Shown: one piece after another, positions 8,649-16,740 of the stretch
Position numbering within the stretch: the first letter of the stretch is position 1
How the letters are laid out: each line of letters starts with the position of its first letter
Source of the DNA: JBKEDH01 sp047975295
GTDB lineage: Bacteria > Bacteroidota > Bacteroidia > Flavobacteriales > Flavobacteriaceae
NCBI GenBank assembly: GCA_047975295.1
Contig: JBKEDH010000054.1
Location: 1-31,403 of the forward strand
Length of the DNA: 31,403 nt
Direction of reading: 5' to 3'
The notes under the pieces: generated by a model
The model's input: only the letters and a program-made list of their open reading frames with translations
What the model was told of the DNA's origin: nothing
The model's database searches: none
Made by a program: the position numbers and the translations under genes

Positions 8649-8849
8649 ATGGCAGTTTTAAAAGTAATTGAAGTTTTATCGAACTCCGAAAAAAGTTGGG
8701 AAGACGCAACAAAAAAAGCAGTAAAACAAGCATCGAAAAGCGTAAAAAACATCCGTTCGGTTTACGTACAGGATCAAAGTGCAACCGTTAAAAACAATGA
8801 GGTTGTAGAATTTAGAGTGAATTTAAAACTGACTTTCGAAGTAGAATAA
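8649..8849 (+). CDS. Dodecin family protein
   Basis: A 66-aa protein with the dodecin pattern beta-alpha-beta-beta (VLKVIEVLSNSEKSWEDATKKAVKQASKSV, then NIRSVYVQDQSATV and VVEFRVNLKLTFEV). Dodecins assemble into hollow dodecamers that bind flavins, such as riboflavin, FMN or lumichrome. By my alignment with the well-studied Halobacterium protein, the flavin-stacking Trp (W36) corresponds to S37 here and the flavin-contacting Gln (Q55) to R56. The fold is therefore supported but flavin binding is doubtful. A TATCTTTA at 8609-8616 is a near match to a -7 box. It sits between the Nfu gene and the MscS gene. Confidence 0.87.
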   Translation: MAVLKVIEVLSNSEKSWEDATKKAVKQASKSVKNIRSVYVQDQSATVKNNEVVEFRVNLKLTFEVE

Positions 8850-9009
8850 CCCGCTTTTTAGCAACAAAAAAATAGAGATTATCCAAAAACGTATTGTTTG
8901 CTGTTTTTAATGGCTATAACAGATAAATAGTATCTTAAAAACAATATTTTTTTCGATAGTCTCTTTTTATACCTGTAAATAACGAACTTCTTTTAAAAAA
9001 ATTAAAAAA

Positions 9010-9825
9010 ATGAATTTAGAAAACATCAACTCAGAAACCATATTTAATCTAATTGCTGAATATGGCCTAAAAGTACTTGGAGCCATTTTAATTTGGATTA
9101 TAGGTTCTTGGATTATTAAAAAAACTGTGGATATTAGCCGTAAAATGATGGCAAAGAGGGACTACGAGATAAGTTTACAAAAGTTTCTTTTAAACCTGTT
9201 GGGGTGGGCCTTAAAAATCATTTTAATAGTAACTATGCTAGGCACTCTGGGTGTAGAAACCACCTCGTTTGCTGCTATCTTGGCTGCTGCAGGTTTAGCC
9301 ATTGGCATGGCCCTGCAAGGTTCGCTTGGTAATTTTGCCGGTGGTGTACTAATCATGATTTTCAAACCCTTTAAAATTGGTGATTTGGTCGAAGCCCAAG
9401 GTGAAATTGGCGTGGTTAAGGAGATTGAGATCTTCACTACCAAATTAACAGGATTATCCAATCGCGAGATTATTATCCCCAACGGAGCCCTTTCCAACGG
9501 AAACATTATTAACTATACCTCCGAGGGTACTCGCCGTGTCGATTTGGTTTTTGGCGTAAGTTACGATGCCGACATAAAAAAAACCAAAGAGGTTTTAATG
9601 AATGTATTAACTTCGAACCCTAAGGTACTAAAAGACCCCGCTCCTACCGTTGCCGTAAAAGAATTGGCCGATAGCTCGGTTAATTTTGCCGTACGTCCTT
9701 GGTGCAAAACCGACGATTATTGGGATGTGTATTTTGGTGTAACCGAAAACGTAAAAGAAGCTCTTGATGCTGCCGGTATCGAAATTCCGTACCCACATAG
9801 TGTCGAAATACAAAAACAAGGCTAA
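9010..9825 (+). CDS. MscS-family small-conductance mechanosensitive channel
   Basis: An inner-membrane channel of 271 aa, close to E. coli MscS in length. Three transmembrane helices (about 18-38, 55-78 and 88-115) are followed by a cytoplasmic cage domain. The pore-lining helix is very clear: AAILAAAGLAIGMALQGSLGNFAGG, then FKPFKIGDLVE opening the beta domain. The beta domain includes REIIIPNGALSNGNIINYT, the MscS signature. The C-terminal alpha/beta domain ends with AAGIEIPYPHSVEIQ, also typical. It should release solutes on hypo-osmotic shock. The leader is A-rich. A strong terminator follows the stop, separating it from the convergent tsaB gene. Confidence 0.95.
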   Translation: MNLENINSETIFNLIAEYGLKVLGAILIWIIGSWIIKKTVDISRKMMAKRDYEISLQKFLLNLLGWALKIILIVTMLGTLGVETTSFAAILAAAGLAIGMALQGSLGNFAGGVLIMIFKPFKIGDLVEAQGEIGVVKEIEIFTTKLTGLSNREIIIPNGALSNGNIINYTSEGTRRVDLVFGVSYDADIKKTKEVLMNVLTSNPKVLKDPAPTVAVKELADSSVNFAVRPWCKTDDYWDVYFGVTENVKEALDAAGIEIPYPHSVEIQKQG

Positions 9826-9852
9826 TAACACTTAGCTTTTACAAATTATACA

Positions 9853-9893
9853 AGCCCTACAAGGTTTTAAAAACTGTGTAGGGCTTTTTTTTT
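9853..9893 (+). terminator. Rho-independent terminator after the MscS gene
   Basis: The stem pairs AGCCCTACA (9853-9861) with TGTAGGGCT (9877-9885) and is followed by a run of nine T residues on the plus strand. It lies between convergent genes. On the minus strand the hairpin also forms but lacks a good T-run. Confidence 0.88.
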
Positions 9894-10575
9894 ATTTCTT
9901 CGGCTTTAAAGCCACAAAATCCTTCAGGTAATAAGGCTCAAAATAAGCAACATCTTCGGTGTTTTCATTTTTGTATTTACCATAAGACAATAGCCCCATT
10001 TCGTTAGCAGAAGGTAATTTATCATCAATAAAAACGGCATTTGGATGATTTATTAAAGTTTTTGTTTTTTCTACGCCGCTGCCAATAAAATACACTTTAC
10101 CTTGATTTAAATATTCCGTAAAAGCATCTTCATCTAAAATCTGTGCTTGGGTTTCTCTTATTTGGTTGTAATCGGTATTAAAAACAGCCGAATATACCTC
10201 CAAACGTCGGGCATCGAGCATGGCTACAATTACGCCATTTTCAATTTCAACCTGTTGTGCCAAAGCCTGTAAAGTAGAAACCGCAATAAGTGGTTTGTTT
10301 AAGGCATATGCCAAGCCTTTGGCTGCCGAAACACCAATACGTAAACCCGTATAAGAGCCGGGACCTTTGCTTACCGCAATGGCTGCAAGTTGTTCGGCAC
10401 GTATTTGGGCAGTTTTTAAAACCGAATCGATAATAATGTGCAAACGCTCGGCATGCGAGTAGTTTTTATCGTTATCTTCCTTTAAAACAATGGTTTCACT
10501 GTTTTTTGAAAGCGATACCGAGCAATTGGTGGTAGCGGTTTCGATATTGAGTATATAGGTTTCCAAATTAATCAA
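9892..10575 (-). CDS. tsaB: tRNA threonylcarbamoyladenosine biosynthesis protein TsaB
   Basis: A cytosolic protein of up to 227 aa. It is the ASKHA-fold scaffold partner that binds TsaD and TsaE in making N6-threonylcarbamoyladenosine at position 37 of ANN-decoding tRNAs. Visible family features are ILNIETATTNCSVSL at the start, the helix region SHAERLHIIIDSVL, VSKGPGSYTGLRIGVSAAKGLAYAL, and a mid-protein GVIVAMLDARRLEVYSAVF. It ends with AYFEPYYLKDFVALKP, as in other family members. There is no ATG at the N-terminus. Possible starts are the TTG at 10575, overlapping the end of the tolC-like gene by 8 bases, or the TTG at 10566. Both keep the ILNIET segment. It is the last gene of the efflux operon by position, which suggests translational coupling. 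Confidence 0.92.
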   Translation of the reverse strand: MINLETYILNIETATTNCSVSLSKNSETIVLKEDNDKNYSHAERLHIIIDSVLKTAQIRAEQLAAIAVSKGPGSYTGLRIGVSAAKGLAYALNKPLIAVSTLQALAQQVEIENGVIVAMLDARRLEVYSAVFNTDYNQIRETQAQILDEDAFTEYLNQGKVYFIGSGVEKTKTLINHPNAVFIDDKLPSANEMGLLSYGKYKNENTEDVAYFEPYYLKDFVALKPKK

Positions 10576-11908
10576 TTAAAGGTTTGCCCATGTAAAAATC
10601 CAACACTTTTGTTTTAAAAATAAAATCGTATTTGGCATTTATTAAAGATGTTTCTGCATTAATATACCTAACTCGAGCCTGTTCTAAATCGAATGAGGTC
10701 ATGGCTCCTATATTAAAACGTTCGGTCGAATTTTCAAAAGCCAACTTTTGGGCATCCAACGATTTATTGGCTGCTTGATATGCCTTAAATGCAGCCTGTG
10801 CATCGGTAAAAGCACGCTGTATATTAGTTTCCAGATCTAATTTAGCCTGTTCGAAATCCAATATTGAGTTTTCTTCCTGTATCTTGGCTTTGGCAACGGC
10901 CGTTTTATTTTGAAATTGTGAAAATATGGGAATGTTAACACCTAAACTAAAGCTATGGGCTTTTTGGTCGTTTAACTGGTTGAAAAAAGAGGCTTCGTCA
11001 TCAGCCAAATTGGAGTAAAATACGTTGGAACCAAAACCATAACTTAGCGATACGCTGGGCAAATACCCCGACTTGTTTATTTTGGTATTGAGTTCGGCAG
11101 CTTCAATACCTTTTTCGGCAATTTTAATTTCGTTTCTATTACCAAATGCATAATCCAAAATAGGCTGTACATCGGCGTAAAGCAATGTAGCCGAAGGATT
11201 ATCGACTGTTAGCATTTCAACTTGAAAACCTTTGTACGGAACTTGCAGTAATTGCGATAACGACAACAACGCCAAATTATAATTATTTTCGGCAGTAGTA
11301 AGGCTTTGCTCGTCTGAAGCTAGTGTGGCTTCGGCGTCGTAAATATTTGCTTTGGGCTGGACACCGGCATCGACTAAACTTTTCACCTGTTTTAATTGTG
11401 CTTGCGAAAATTGCACTTGTGTTTTTGCCGTTTCCAGATTTTCTTTATTAAACAATACATTTAAGTAAGTATTTGCTACATTTAGCGAAATATCGTCTTT
11501 TAGTTTATTAAGTTCCAACTCGTTTTGTTCGGAGGTTAATAAAGACTGCTTGTAAAGGGTAACTGTTCTAAATCCATTAAACACATTTTGAGAAACCCGT
11601 ATGCCCAAATTAGTAGAATGTGTGGTACGATCGGCAAATTGCCCTTGAAACAGCTCTTGGTTACCCAAACCCAAACTTTGGTTGGCACTGGCACTTACCG
11701 AAGGTAGCATACCGCCTTTTGACGCTATAACATCCTGCTCTCCAGACAACAATGTATTATCCAACTTTTGAACGGATATATTATTCTCCAAAGCATAATC
11801 GATACATTCCTTTAGTGTCCACACTTTTTCTTGTTGTGCCGAAAGTAGTGTACTTACAAACAACGCAAAGGTTAATATTAAATTTGATTTATTTTTGATA
11901 GTTTTCAT
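10568..11908 (-). CDS. TolC family outer membrane efflux protein
   Basis: An outer-membrane channel subunit of 446 aa. A signal peptide (ILTFALFVSTLLSAQ) is followed by VWTLKECIDYALENNISVQ, the usual opening of Bacteroidota TolC-like proteins. Two internally repeated OEP halves with long alpha-helical hairpins follow (about 35-215 and 235-435). The second half includes AEKGIEAAELNTKINKSGYLP and SFDLEQARVRYINAETSLINAKYDFIF. It should trimerise into the exit duct for the adaptor and ABC pump encoded just upstream. A 220-base gap with repeats separates it from the adaptor gene. Its stop overlaps the probable start of tsaB. Confidence 0.93.
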   Translation of the reverse strand: MKTIKNKSNLILTFALFVSTLLSAQQEKVWTLKECIDYALENNISVQKLDNTLLSGEQDVIASKGGMLPSVSASANQSLGLGNQELFQGQFADRTTHSTNLGIRVSQNVFNGFRTVTLYKQSLLTSEQNELELNKLKDDISLNVANTYLNVLFNKENLETAKTQVQFSQAQLKQVKSLVDAGVQPKANIYDAEATLASDEQSLTTAENNYNLALLSLSQLLQVPYKGFQVEMLTVDNPSATLLYADVQPILDYAFGNRNEIKIAEKGIEAAELNTKINKSGYLPSVSLSYGFGSNVFYSNLADDEASFFNQLNDQKAHSFSLGVNIPIFSQFQNKTAVAKAKIQEENSILDFEQAKLDLETNIQRAFTDAQAAFKAYQAANKSLDAQKLAFENSTERFNIGAMTSFDLEQARVRYINAETSLINAKYDFIFKTKVLDFYMGKPLID

Positions 11909-11965
11909 CTCTATTACTGATTATTGAGGTATTGTGTGTGTTTTTTAAATGTTTTAGACGGTTTT

Positions 11966-12000
11966 CAAATCTCAAAGGTTTTTAAAACCTTTGAGATTTG
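11966..12000. repeat. Perfect 35-base palindrome
   Basis: Two perfect 17-base arms (CAAATCTCAAAGGTTTT and its complement) surround a single T. There is no T-run on either side, so it is not a standard terminator, although it would form a very stable hairpin in the RNA between the adaptor and tolC-like genes. The hairpin at 9853-9885 has a related core (AAGGTTTTAAAAAC). Confidence 0.75.
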
Positions 12001-12112
12001 GATTCTTCACTATGTTCTGAATGACAAGTTTTTTTAATGTCATACTAACGTGAGGGAGAGCATCTTTTTACCTCTGTTGTTTTGAGATTCTTCGATTCTC
12101 TCAGAATGACAT
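12001..12112. repeat. Dispersed repeat copies (family B, GATTCTTC...CAGAATGACA)
   Basis: Direct copies occur at 12001-12026 (GATTCTTCAC...TTCTGAATGACA) and 12084-12112 (GAGATTCTTC...TCAGAATGACA). A degenerate inverted copy lies at 12038-12065 (TGTCATACTA...GCATCT). The same family forms an inverted pair at 16546-16614 upstream of the ATPase gene. Units are about 26-28 bases. No coding potential is seen. Confidence 0.72.
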
Positions 12113-12128
12113 TTAATCTTGATTTGTA

Positions 12129-13247
12129 TTAGTGATTTTCCTCTTCACCTTCATTATCTTTCGAGGCTTTGTTCCAAACCTTTATTTTATCACCTTCTTC
12201 TAAGCCTTCTTTAATTTCAACATTAATACCATCAGAAAGTCCGAGCTCTACCTTAGCTTTTCTGTATTTTTCGCCTTCTTGCACTTCAACAAAAGGTTCT
12301 TCTGAAATTCTATCGTATTGCAACAAGGCTTCACGAATGGCAAAAACACTGTCTTTAGCCTCTAACTTAATCTCGGCATTGGCACTATAACCGGCTCGTA
12401 TATTGGTGCTGGCCTTAATATCAACATCGGCTTTAATAGTAAATTGTACCGCACCGTTTTCTTCAATTCCCTTAGGTGCCACAAAGGTTAGTTTTGCTGG
12501 AAATTCCTTATCTTTTATGGCGCCAATAATCACTTTTATTTCTTTACCTTCTTTTAGTTTTCCCACATCGGCTTCATCAACTTTACCTTCAAAAATCATA
12601 ATACTCATATCGGCAATGGTAGCAATGGTGGTACCGTCGTTAAAGTTGTTACTCTCTATAACTTGGTCGCCCTCACGTACCGGAATCTCCAATATAGTTC
12701 CCGATATTTGTGCTATAATATTGGTGTTTGCCAAGCTTCCTCCCGAAATAGAGCCTCGTTTGATGATTTGATAATCGTTTTGTGCCTGCGACAAGGTTTC
12801 TTTAGCTTGATTGAAGGATAGCTCGCTGTTTTCGAAATCCTGCTTGGAAATAACACCTTTGTCGAACAATGCTTTATTACGGTCGTAAAGTATTTTGGCA
12901 TTATCGAACGATAATTTAGACGATTTAATACGGCTGTTGGCACTTACCAAGCTCTGCTCGTTAGGCACTACCCGTATTTTGGCTATTAAATCGCCTTTTT
13001 TTACCACATCGCCTTCTTCTATAAGTATTTTATCGACAATACCCGAAATTTGGGGTTTTAATTCGACTTCTTCCTCCGGGTTTAGTTTTCCCGTTGCTAC
13101 CGCTTTTTTGTCGATGGATGTGTAGAAAGGTTCTTCTACCTTAAAATCTTCAATTGCTTTGGAGTTGGCATCCTTAAAATACTTTAACACGACCAACAAT
13201 AGGATTAAAACAACTACTCCTAAAATAATTTTTACCGTTTTGTTCAT
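12129..13247 (-). CDS. Efflux RND/ABC periplasmic adaptor subunit (HlyD/MacA-like)
   Basis: A membrane-fusion protein of 372 aa that should bridge the inner-membrane ABC transporter to the TolC-like channel. One N-terminal transmembrane helix (about residues 5-23, VKIILGVVVLILLLVVLKYF) anchors it. The first half of a lipoyl-like domain (about 60-90, LKPQISGIVDKILIEEGDVVKKGDLIAKI) is followed by a coiled-coil hairpin (about 95-170). The second lipoyl half (NIIAQISGTILEIPVREGDQVI) and beta-barrel (MIFEGKVDEADVGKLKEGKEIKVII) complete the fold, with a membrane-proximal domain at the C-terminus. The gene lies 14 bases downstream of the permease gene and belongs to the same operon. MacA is the closest well-known model, but the substrate is unknown. 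Confidence 0.92.
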   Translation of the reverse strand: MNKTVKIILGVVVLILLLVVLKYFKDANSKAIEDFKVEEPFYTSIDKKAVATGKLNPEEEVELKPQISGIVDKILIEEGDVVKKGDLIAKIRVVPNEQSLVSANSRIKSSKLSFDNAKILYDRNKALFDKGVISKQDFENSELSFNQAKETLSQAQNDYQIIKRGSISGGSLANTNIIAQISGTILEIPVREGDQVIESNNFNDGTTIATIADMSIMIFEGKVDEADVGKLKEGKEIKVIIGAIKDKEFPAKLTFVAPKGIEENGAVQFTIKADVDIKASTNIRAGYSANAEIKLEAKDSVFAIREALLQYDRISEEPFVEVQEGEKYRKAKVELGLSDGINVEIKEGLEEGDKIKVWNKASKDNEGEEENH

Positions 13248-13261
13248 TTTTTTTTGATTGT

Positions 13262-14506
13262 TTATTCTTCTCTTAATGCTTCTATGGGTTTTACACTTGT
13301 GGCCTTAAAAGCTGGTATCAATCCGATTACCGTTCCCAGAACCACCAATATTATTAAGGACACAAACACGACCGCTATGGACACCGATGGGTTTACCAAA
13401 GCTGCTTCGTCGCCCTGTCCTACAGTATTGTTCAATAAAATTAAAATCCAACCACCCGTTATAATGCCACCTATACCTGCTACCATGGTTAAAAAAACGG
13501 CCTCTACCACTATTTGGCGTTTTATTTCAAATGGTGTGGCACCGAGCGCACGACGCACCCCGATTTCTTTGGTGCGTTCCTTTACCGTAATCAATAAAAT
13601 ATTACCAATGGCAAATACACCGGCTATTAAGGTTGCAATACCTACAAACCATGTTAAAAATTGCATACCGGTTAAAAATCCAGTAAATTTTTTAAACTCT
13701 TTACCCAAATTAAAGCTTCCAAAGGCACGGTTGTCTTTTGGGTGAATATTATTTAGGTTTTTTAGTAATAGCTCGGCGTCTTCTTCTATCTGCTTAATAT
13801 TGTAATCGGGCTTTCCGGTTATCATAATCCAACCTATCCTATCGCCTTGATTATATACCTGCTGAAATGTTGTGAATGGGATATGTATATCCTGCGAGGG
13901 TCCCATATTAACATTTCCTACTTCGAAAATCCCAACAATTTTATAACTAATATCGTCTATAACAATATATTCTCCTATGGCTTCTTCGTCTTTTTCGAAA
14001 AGTTGCTTGTATGCATCTTCCGAGATAACCGCTATTTTTCTATTATCGTCAATATCGCCTTGATTGATAAAACGGCCGTGGATAAGTTTTTTCTTTTGAA
14101 GTTGATTTAACAACGGGTAATCGCCTGCCATCCTAAAACTTCCTGTAAGAAAATCGTTGGTTGCCATTACCGTTCTTTGGTTTCGTGGCAATACAAACTC
14201 AACACCTTCTACGTTTTCCTCTACTTTTCTAGTATCGGACAAAAACAGTTTTACTTCACGTCCTTCTTGAAAACCTACAAATGGTTTGCTGGTATTTTGT
14301 CCCCACATAAAAACACTATTGGTAGCAAAATCGCCAAACAAACGGTTAAACGAATTTTCTAAACCCCTTGCCGAACCCAATAACCCAATAAGCAACAATA
14401 TACCCCACCAAACACCAATCATGGTTAGTACCGATCGGAGCTTGTTTTTGTTGAAGCTATCGAAAACTTCCTGCCATGTATCTCTATCAAATAAAAATCT
14501 AAACAT
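13262..14506 (-). CDS. ABC transporter permease, MacB-like (second of two)
   Basis: An inner-membrane protein of 414 aa with the MacB/FtsX plan. One N-terminal helix (LRSVLTMIGVWWGILLLIGLLG, about 24-46) is followed by a large periplasmic MacB_PCD domain (about 48-265) and three C-terminal helices in an FtsX domain (about 275-405). The FtsX domain carries the coupling-region motif VKERTKEIGVRRALGATPFEI. It ends with AFKATSVKPIEALREE, typical of the family. It has no ATPase domain, so it depends on the separate ATPase at the head of the operon. It starts 2 bases after the first permease stops, indicating coupled translation. The two permeases are similar but distinct and may form a heterodimer. 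Confidence 0.93.
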   Translation of the reverse strand: MFRFLFDRDTWQEVFDSFNKNKLRSVLTMIGVWWGILLLIGLLGSARGLENSFNRLFGDFATNSVFMWGQNTSKPFVGFQEGREVKLFLSDTRKVEENVEGVEFVLPRNQRTVMATNDFLTGSFRMAGDYPLLNQLQKKKLIHGRFINQGDIDDNRKIAVISEDAYKQLFEKDEEAIGEYIVIDDISYKIVGIFEVGNVNMGPSQDIHIPFTTFQQVYNQGDRIGWIMITGKPDYNIKQIEEDAELLLKNLNNIHPKDNRAFGSFNLGKEFKKFTGFLTGMQFLTWFVGIATLIAGVFAIGNILLITVKERTKEIGVRRALGATPFEIKRQIVVEAVFLTMVAGIGGIITGGWILILLNNTVGQGDEAALVNPSVSIAVVFVSLIILVVLGTVIGLIPAFKATSVKPIEALREE

Positions 14507-14508
14507 AA

Positions 14509-15738
14509 CTAATCGTTTCTAAGGGCTACAATAGGTTTTATCTGCGAAGCTTTTTTTGCCGGCAAATAACCTGCCAAACCTCCTGCAACAATTAAAATAA
14601 TGGTTGCCGTTACCACCAAACTTGTACTTATACTGGGGTCTTTTATAAAATATTTATCTAAACTCGGCCCGACCGATTCCAAAACCCCAACACCCAACAA
14701 CAGCCCGATATAGCCTGCAATGGCCGTGATAAGAATAGACTCTAACAAAATGATGGAGACTATGGACCTTGGTGTAGCACCCAACGCTTTACGTATGCCG
14801 ATTTCTTTGGTGCGTTCTTTTACAATAAAAATCATAATATTACTAATACCCACAATACCGGCTATTAATGTGCCCAAGCCAATTACCAAGATAATTACAG
14901 TTAAACTAGTGGTCATAATATCAACTTGCTTGGTGCCTTCGGCCATATTGAACAAGCGTATCGCACGCTGGTCGCTTTTTGCTACCGAAAAACGTTGCTT
15001 TAATTGGGTGTTTATGGCATTACCAAAGGCGAGAGCTTCATTGGCACTCATTTTTGGATTAAAAGTTAGATGAAGCATATCGATATTATCGGTATTACCG
15101 TAAACAAACTGTGTGGTGGTTAATGGCATGTATATAACACGTTCTTCGGAGTCGCCTTCATCATCTGTAAAAACACCAACTATTTTATAGGAAAGTCCGC
15201 CAATATTCAAATACTTACCAACGGGCGTTTCTTTTTTAAACAAATCTTCCTCAATGGTTCTGCCTATTATAACCACTTTACGCTTGTCTTGTATATCCTT
15301 TTCGTTTATATAGCGCCCTTCCTTTATTTTGTTGTTTTCTATAAACATATATTCGGGATGTACGCCTCTTACCTCGTAGGTGCTTTCTTCACCTCGATAG
15401 GCTACTGCCGATGTTCGGTTTATTTTAGAAGTAATATACTGTACTTTGTCGCCAAACTTATTTAGAATAAAATCCCTATCTTCATTTTTAAATTGAATCT
15501 GTCTCCCTACCTGAAGGCCTTTATAAGCTTTGGTGGTCCGCCCGGGATAAATAACAATGGAATTGTTGGCATCGGTACCAAAAGCCTCGTTAAACGTGTT
15601 TTTTAAACCATTGGCAATACCAAATAAAATGGCAAAAAGCAAAATAGCAAAGGTAACCGTAAAGCCCGAAAGCAGGCTTCGGGTCCTGTTTTTATTGATG
15701 CTTTGGAATATTTCGCGCCAAAGGTCTAAATCAAACAT
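14509..15738 (-). CDS. ABC transporter permease, MacB-like (first of two)
   Basis: A paralogue, 409 aa, of the following permease with the same layout. An N-terminal helix (RSLLSGFTVTFAILLFAILFGIANG) precedes a periplasmic MacB_PCD domain (about 45-265). Three C-terminal helices make up the FtsX domain, with VKERTKEIGIRKALGATPRSI and a final AKKASQIKPIVALRND. Periplasmic MacB_PCD-FtsX permeases act as mechanotransmitters that drive substrates through an adaptor and TolC rather than pumping across the inner membrane. Its start overlaps the ATPase stop by 8 bases. Confidence 0.93.
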   Translation of the reverse strand: MFDLDLWREIFQSINKNRTRSLLSGFTVTFAILLFAILFGIANGLKNTFNEAFGTDANNSIVIYPGRTTKAYKGLQVGRQIQFKNEDRDFILNKFGDKVQYITSKINRTSAVAYRGEESTYEVRGVHPEYMFIENNKIKEGRYINEKDIQDKRKVVIIGRTIEEDLFKKETPVGKYLNIGGLSYKIVGVFTDDEGDSEERVIYMPLTTTQFVYGNTDNIDMLHLTFNPKMSANEALAFGNAINTQLKQRFSVAKSDQRAIRLFNMAEGTKQVDIMTTSLTVIILVIGLGTLIAGIVGISNIMIFIVKERTKEIGIRKALGATPRSIVSIILLESILITAIAGYIGLLLGVGVLESVGPSLDKYFIKDPSISTSLVVTATIILIVAGGLAGYLPAKKASQIKPIVALRND

Positions 15739-16432
15739 ACTGTTCGGCTCTTACTTGGGTTACTTTTGTATCTTCCATTATAACACCATCTTTAAGACGT
15801 ACAATGCGTTTGCACATATTGGCAATGTCTTCTTCGTGGGTTACCATTAAAATGGTTTTGCCCTCGTCGTTTAACTGCTGGATAAAAGCCATAATATCGT
15901 AAGATGTTTTGGTGTCCAATGCTCCCGTAGGCTCGTCGGCAAGTAATAATTTAGGATTGGCTGCCAATGCTCTTGCAATGGCAACACGTTGTTTTTGCCC
16001 GCCCGAAAGCTCGTTGGGTAAGTGGTGCGCCCATTCTTTTAGTCCTACTTTTTCAAGATGGAATAGAGCTTTTTCTTGACGTTCTTTACGTTTAAGCCCT
16101 TGATAATACAACGGTAACGCCACATTCTCCAAGGCGTTTTTGTAGTTGATAAGGTTAAAGGATTGGAATATAAAGCCCAAAAACTTATTTCGGTAAATGG
16201 CTGCTTTTTTTTCGGTTAGATTTTTAATTGGTACACCATCCAAAATGTATTCACCACTATCGGCCTCGTCCAACATGCCTATAATATTTAGTAATGTGGA
16301 TTTTCCCGAACCGGAAGACCCCATAATGGCCACCATTTCGCCTTCTTTAACAGAAAGATCTATTCCTTTTAAAACGTGCAAACTGGAGTCTCCTATGGGA
16401 TAGGATTTATGCAAAGTCTTAATTTCTAACAT
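15731..16432 (-). CDS. ABC transporter ATP-binding protein (MacB/LolD-like)
   Basis: A cytosolic nucleotide-binding subunit of 233 aa. It contains Walker A GSSGSGKST (residues 38-46), a Q-loop in FIFQSFNL, signature LSGGQKQR (142-149), Walker B LLLADEP (162-168), D-loop ALDT and H-loop H199. The sequence is typical of the MacB/LolD/FtsE branch, which pairs with MacB_PCD-FtsX permeases. It is the first gene of the operon ATPase-permease-permease-adaptor-TolC-tsaB. The upstream 308-base gap carries a repeat element; a clear promoter was not found in the leader. Confidence 0.94.
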   Translation of the reverse strand: MLEIKTLHKSYPIGDSSLHVLKGIDLSVKEGEMVAIMGSSGSGKSTLLNIIGMLDEADSGEYILDGVPIKNLTEKKAAIYRNKFLGFIFQSFNLINYKNALENVALPLYYQGLKRKERQEKALFHLEKVGLKEWAHHLPNELSGGQKQRVAIARALAANPKLLLADEPTGALDTKTSYDIMAFIQQLNDEGKTILMVTHEEDIANMCKRIVRLKDGVIMEDTKVTQVRAEQYV

Positions 16433-16740
16433 AATTTTGTTGGTTAATCGTTATGTAACGTTTTTAGATACCCAAAAAGAGAATCAAAAAAAAAAGTTAT
16501 ATGAATATCCGTATTCGTTCCTAATACCTTAGATTTATTGGATTCTGTCATTCTGAAGAACGAAGAATCTCTTTTTATTGTATGTAGAGATTCTTCACTT
16601 CGTTCAGAATGACAAAAAAATACTTATCTATGTATAAATACGGATATTCAATAAAAGTTATATCTATTTTTTAAAAACCCTTATCTATAGGACTAATCTA
16701 ACAAAGAATTGTTACAAAACAGGTAGAAAAATATTTTTTA
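16433..16740. other. 308-bp intergenic region with a nested inverted-repeat element
   Basis: The gap lies upstream of the efflux operon and downstream of the 75-aa CxxC protein gene. No coding frame is credible. About half is occupied by the element at 16502-16650. The flanks are A/T-rich and show no full TTG/TAnnTTTG promoter. Confidence 0.6.
16502..16650. mobile_element. MITE-like nested inverted-repeat element
   Basis: Outer inverted repeats of 14 bases, TGAATATCCGTATT (16502-16515) and AATACGGATATTCA (16637-16650), enclose an inner inverted pair of the family B repeat: TGTCATTCTGAAG... (16546-16571) and ...CGTTCAGAATGACA (16587-16614). An identical 11-base AAAAGTTATAT occurs at both edges (16492-16502 and 16653-16663), like a target-site duplication. 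No transposase is encoded. A non-autonomous mobile unit is inferred; a non-mobile regulatory hairpin is the alternative. Confidence 0.5.

Noticed and set aside
13254..13745. Long open frame (163 codons) opposite the second permease gene
   Set aside because: It lies wholly antisense to a well-supported gene, has no family features, and its composition is that expected from the reverse strand of a membrane-protein gene. The same holds for the antisense frames at 12403-12771 and 17602-17970.
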